30,977 nt of DNA from a virus, in IMG/VR virus record IMGVR_UViG_3300033141_001476, positions 1 through 30,977 of that record. One strand, given 5' to 3'. This document shows, piece by piece, positions 27,792-30,977 of this stretch; the stretch's first letter is position 1; the number at the start of each line of letters is the position of its first letter. The notes beneath the pieces are model-generated. The model worked only from the letters and a program-made list of their open reading frames with translations. It had not been told where the DNA came from and searched no databases. A program made the translations under genes and the position numbers.

Positions 27792-28655
27792 ATGCCTGAA
27801 CAAGAAAAAGCCTATCAGGAATGGGTGAGGCAAACTTATGCTCCTGACGCAGCTGACGCTATTTTAAGTGGTGAGGCGTATGACCCCAAAGTAGGTAATA
27901 TATACTGGGATTATTTTCTTACTAATGTTTGGGATGTAGAACAAGAAGCAGAACCAAGCAAATACCCTCATATCGCAAGGGAAAAAATTCATTACGGCTT
28001 AACTCCTACAGATTGGTCAGTGCTTTTCCCTTATATTAGGAAACCAGAATTTCTACTAAAACGATTACAGACGTGGATTGATACTGGCTATATCACCAAA
28101 GAGCAAGCAAAGGCGATTAGAGACCAAGCAAGGGGTCAATCACCTTCCGTGCTTTACTCGTGGACAATGGAGGGTATGAAAAAACACCTTGCCGATGTAG
28201 AGAAAGATGAAGCACGGGTAACATATCCTACAAGAAGAGAGGAAGACTGGGAAAACAAGCTGTGGGCTAGAGTAAAAGCAGGTGAACTGACCAGTGAGCA
28301 GGCAATCAGCTACCTTGACCGCAGGGAGGAAGCTCGTGCCAGAGCAATTAGAAGACGGAAATTAGCAGCACAACCTGTTGAATTTGGGCCCGCATTAGAA
28401 GAAATAAGAGCTGAATTTGCGGAAGAAATGCCACCAACTGAAAGATGGAGGGATTGGTTTAGGTCTAAATATGGCTTGTTGGTAGAGCAGTATAAAGGTC
28501 AGGTGCCCGAGGCACAACGGAGTGAAAAGAGCTGGCGTGAATATCTAAAAAGACGAAAGCCTGAAATTCGTGAGCAGTTCTGGAAGTTATCGCCCTATGA
28601 AAGGGGGGAGCGACCAAGTGTTTTTGCCCCTCGGATAACAACAGTTAGATTTTAG
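27792..28655 (+). CDS. helical head-module protein
   Basis: A 287-aa protein starting at ATG 27792. Highly charged and helical (EKAYQEWVRQTYAPDAADAIL; WENKLWARVKAGELTSEQAI; REEARARAIRRRKLAAQ), with no Cys. Two short 'G.IT..QA.' repeats (TGYITKEQAKAI, AGELTSEQAISYL) hint at EF-hand-like or clathrin-like helical hairpins. Position after the portal suggests a scaffold, ejection or internal head protein. I do not recognise a family. Confidence 0.6.
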   Translation: MPEQEKAYQEWVRQTYAPDAADAILSGEAYDPKVGNIYWDYFLTNVWDVEQEAEPSKYPHIAREKIHYGLTPTDWSVLFPYIRKPEFLLKRLQTWIDTGYITKEQAKAIRDQARGQSPSVLYSWTMEGMKKHLADVEKDEARVTYPTRREEDWENKLWARVKAGELTSEQAISYLDRREEARARAIRRRKLAAQPVEFGPALEEIRAEFAEEMPPTERWRDWFRSKYGLLVEQYKGQVPEAQRSEKSWREYLKRRKPEIREQFWKLSPYERGERPSVFAPRITTVRF

Positions 28656-28665
28656 GAGATAAGAA

Positions 28666-30977
28666 TTGCCTAATGGTAAAAAAGACCCCTGGGAGTTCTC
28701 TTGGGAAGAACCTCTAAAGGAAAAGCCTCCAAAGGAAAAGACTCTTGTAGCTGAACGCCCTCCTGAAGGGCGTTTATACAAAGAAGCAGGGCGGCTTGAA
28801 GAAAAAGTGGAGTTACCCCCAATCCCCCCCGGGGGTGTTACCTATACAGTTAAAGACAGAAAGGGGAAGGATATAGAGCTCTCCCTTAGCGAGGACTTTG
28901 AGTATGAGGGGACAGAAAAAAGGCTTAGAAGCAAGGATTACATAGTTTATTCTAAGGGCAAAGAAGTCGGTAGATACTGTTTTGGAACAGGCGAGTTTGT
29001 CCCTAAAGACCCTACCTGGTGGCAGAAAACTATTGGAGGCGGGGCTAAAGCTCTTCAATGGGCTTTTGTAATGCCATCGCTTATTGGTATTTCTTCAAAG
29101 TATCCGCAACACGCCCCTGATTTTATAGCCCGAGGTATTGCCGATGACAAGTTTAAAGAACACTGGGAGAAGATACCTAAAGGTGTTCAAGACCAGTTTT
29201 ATGGGGGCAGTTGGAAACAATACTTGATGTCTGATGAGGGGGCTAGGCTTTATGCCAAGCTGGTTAGAGATAGCCGATTTGAGGCACAGCAATTATCAAA
29301 GAATTGGGCGGAGGAAGCTCTGCCTGGTGGAAAACTACACGAAAAGTTTAGGGAACTTCCCATAACAGAACAGCTTGCCCGTGAAAGTCCCTTTTGGCTT
29401 TATCTTGGATTAACAGGGGTTTCGGCGATGAAGCTAAGGGCTGCTGCTGAAGCATTGCCAGCGGTGGCTAGAGTTCCAGTTAGGGCAGCACTAGCACCCA
29501 TTGCGGGATACGAGAAGGCAGTTGGTCTTGGCTTAAAATATACCGTTGCCGTTCCCCTTAAACTCGCTATTACAGGTATTCCCAAAGCCACAAACCTAGC
29601 GGTTGAAAAGGCTTTGAGTGGTAGGTTGGGATATTGGTTGGCTTTACAAGGTTCTAGGGGTAGTCAGGCTAATAAAATTGTCTCTTTCTTTTTAAGGCAG
29701 AATAAGGCTTGGTTACATCGCAAGGCTCAAGAAGCTATGGCAAGGCGGATGGCAGAGAAATTTGCCACCACAACTGCTAGAGCGAGTGCTGTTGCCGATG
29801 ATATTTTTAATGACTCTATTCCCTTATTACAAGAAGCTGCTAAAAGCGTAACTGGTAAAGAATTAGTTCCAGTCGTATCAGAAAGCCTTATTCCTTCAGT
29901 CTCAACGGCTGTAGTTGGGGCTTCGCCTAGTATCGCAAAAGCATTATCGGGAATTACCAGCAGGCTTATCAGTGGAGAACTAAAAACTACTCAAATAACG
30001 CCAGAATTCTTAGCCAAGCAAATACCAAAACTAGAAAAGACAGCCTCTCTTATAACTCAATTAAAAGAATTGGGGCATACAGCGGAAGCTATCTCGGCAA
30101 TGAAGCCAGAAGAGGCTTGGGCTAATCTATTCAAAGCTCCTGTAACCCCGCCAGTTACACCCGTTATCCCAGAAGTTACTCCACCCGAAGCTCCCATTGC
30201 TGAAGTGCCTGAAGTTACAATACCTGAAGGCATACGACCTCGTTTATATGTTGCTGATTTAGAGGGTATGATGCCCGATACTGCTAAGAGGGTTAAGGCT
30301 ATTAAGTTGGTTGATGGCAGTGAACTTGTGGTAATGTCATCTGAGGGCGATATATATGGAGTGGTTGATAATCAAGTGGTTGGTTTCGCCACAAAGTTGA
30401 GTGACACTGAAACTGATTTGTCTGTGGCGGTGGAGTATCGCAATAGAGGTATTGGAACAGAGCTAATGAGGCAATTCAGGCAAGAGAACCCCACACATCC
30501 CCTTGGTGGATTAACAGAGAGTGGAAGAAGGGTTATGGAGAAACTTGAGGTCACAGAACGTGAGGTCAAACCTCCAGCAGTTGAAGTTGTTCCAGAGATA
30601 CCCGAAAAGGGTAAGATACTACCCAAAGTAGAGCCTGAAGTTGCTAAACCTCCAGAACCCATTATTACCACAACAGAAGGTATCCCTGAAGCATTGGCGA
30701 CACAAGCTGAGGCTCCAATTACCCCCAAAGAATTACCGACTACACCACCCCCCTTACCCCCTGAGGCTATAGCTCTTGGTAGAACTGAAAATGAATGGGC
30801 TGGGTTTATGGCTGACCTACAAGATGCTCAAACGGTTGCTGATGTTGCTTTTAGAAATGATATGGTTCGTAGGTGGATAAATCTACTACCTGAAATCCAT
30901 AGCTTTTTCCGCACATTAAATCCCAGTGCCGTTGCTAATACTCCAGCCGAGCAAGCTATGATTATTCGTGCTGTTTT
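28666..30977 (+). CDS. giant virion-module protein with GNAT-type motif, 3' partial
   Basis: TTG 28666, seven bases after AGGAG, open to the window edge: at least 770 aa. Layout: Pro/Glu-rich start; residues about 120-140 and 235-310 with hydrophobic, Ala/Gly-rich helices (ALQWAFVMPSLIGIS; YLGLTGVSAMKLRAAAEALP); a long Ala-rich helical middle; Pro/Val/Glu linkers at about 500-530 and 635-700 (VTPPVTPVIPEVTPPEAP); and between them at about 560-625 VVGFATKL...VAVEYRNRGIGTELM, which fits the GNAT acetyl-CoA-binding motif A (R/Q-x-x-G-x-G). Multi-domain proteins with embedded enzyme domains in the head module are known as polyvalent or ejected proteins. The GNAT call rests on one motif. TTG start and length are clear. 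Confidence 0.75.
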   Translation, partial: MPNGKKDPWEFSWEEPLKEKPPKEKTLVAERPPEGRLYKEAGRLEEKVELPPIPPGGVTYTVKDRKGKDIELSLSEDFEYEGTEKRLRSKDYIVYSKGKEVGRYCFGTGEFVPKDPTWWQKTIGGGAKALQWAFVMPSLIGISSKYPQHAPDFIARGIADDKFKEHWEKIPKGVQDQFYGGSWKQYLMSDEGARLYAKLVRDSRFEAQQLSKNWAEEALPGGKLHEKFRELPITEQLARESPFWLYLGLTGVSAMKLRAAAEALPAVARVPVRAALAPIAGYEKAVGLGLKYTVAVPLKLAITGIPKATNLAVEKALSGRLGYWLALQGSRGSQANKIVSFFLRQNKAWLHRKAQEAMARRMAEKFATTTARASAVADDIFNDSIPLLQEAAKSVTGKELVPVVSESLIPSVSTAVVGASPSIAKALSGITSRLISGELKTTQITPEFLAKQIPKLEKTASLITQLKELGHTAEAISAMKPEEAWANLFKAPVTPPVTPVIPEVTPPEAPIAEVPEVTIPEGIRPRLYVADLEGMMPDTAKRVKAIKLVDGSELVVMSSEGDIYGVVDNQVVGFATKLSDTETDLSVAVEYRNRGIGTELMRQFRQENPTHPLGGLTESGRRVMEKLEVTEREVKPPAVEVVPEIPEKGKILPKVEPEVAKPPEPIITTTEGIPEALATQAEAPITPKELPTTPPPLPPEAIALGRTENEWAGFMADLQDAQTVADVAFRNDMVRRWINLLPEIHSFFRTLNPSAVANTPAEQAMIIRAV

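Overview
The window looks like about two thirds of a tailed-phage (Caudoviricetes) genome, either a free phage or an environmental viral contig. It carries a large terminase, a portal, virion proteins, a lysis-type membrane protein, a NinG-type nuclease, a replicative ATPase, a sliding-clamp-like protein, a DNA cytosine methyltransferase and dozens of tiny tightly packed ORFs, with no ribosomal, tRNA or metabolic genes. It is moderately AT-rich, uses strong AGGAGG ribosome-binding sites, ATG/GTG/TTG starts and ATGA/TAATG stop-start overlaps, and has sigma70-type promoters, so the host is a bacterium. No integrase, CI-like repressor, tape measure or recognisable HK97 capsid gene is visible, but both ends are cut inside genes, so absence proves little.

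Layout. (1) 1-6287, plus strand: end of the virion module (three probable head/decoration proteins, a head-tail adaptor-like protein, a 49-residue coiled coil, a 729-residue propeller-like tail protein with a carbohydrate-binding-type domain), then a DUF559-like nuclease, two tiny phage-type proteins, a signal-peptidase-like (S26) protein and an XhlA/holin-like membrane protein. (2) 6354-21383, minus strand: a long early/replication operon of about 50 small genes. It includes a DUF5131 radical-SAM protein, 5mC methyltransferase, DUF4406, metallophosphoesterase, NinG, a RecA/AAA-type ATPase, an OB-fold protein, a YopX protein, a sliding-clamp-like protein and more than a dozen Cys4 zinc-ribbon miniproteins. 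It also holds a roughly 370-nt strongly structured non-coding region (15.66-16.03 kb), iteron-like repeats next to the ATPase gene, and a repeated stop/RBS cassette separating the zinc-ribbon genes. (3) 21384-21616: divergent control region with one promoter in each direction. (4) 21617-30977, plus strand: a sigma-like HTH regulator, a DUF5681/small-terminase-like gene, an HTH replication-type protein, an origin- or operator-like non-coding tract rich in palindromes, then terminase, portal, two unknown head-region proteins and a very long (at least 770 aa) virion-module protein with an embedded GNAT-type acetyltransferase signature.

Three promoters share the same extended -10 block (AATATGGTATAAT) at 17-bp spacing. 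They sit at the heads of the left operon (two) and the right operon (one), so host RNA polymerase probably drives the early programme. The sigma-like protein at 21.94 kb and the sigma-region-4-like protein at 8.08 kb are candidates for late control.

Several genes (metallophosphoesterase, the 12.28-12.49 kb gene, the 17.39 kb gene, the 21.0 kb gene, and the N-termini of terminase and portal) are each split into two frames. Most breaks lie at or near short homopolymers and are repaired by adding one or two bases. This could reflect indel errors in the assembly or real decay, so start positions there are provisional. All family names come from motif recognition by eye; no database search was run.
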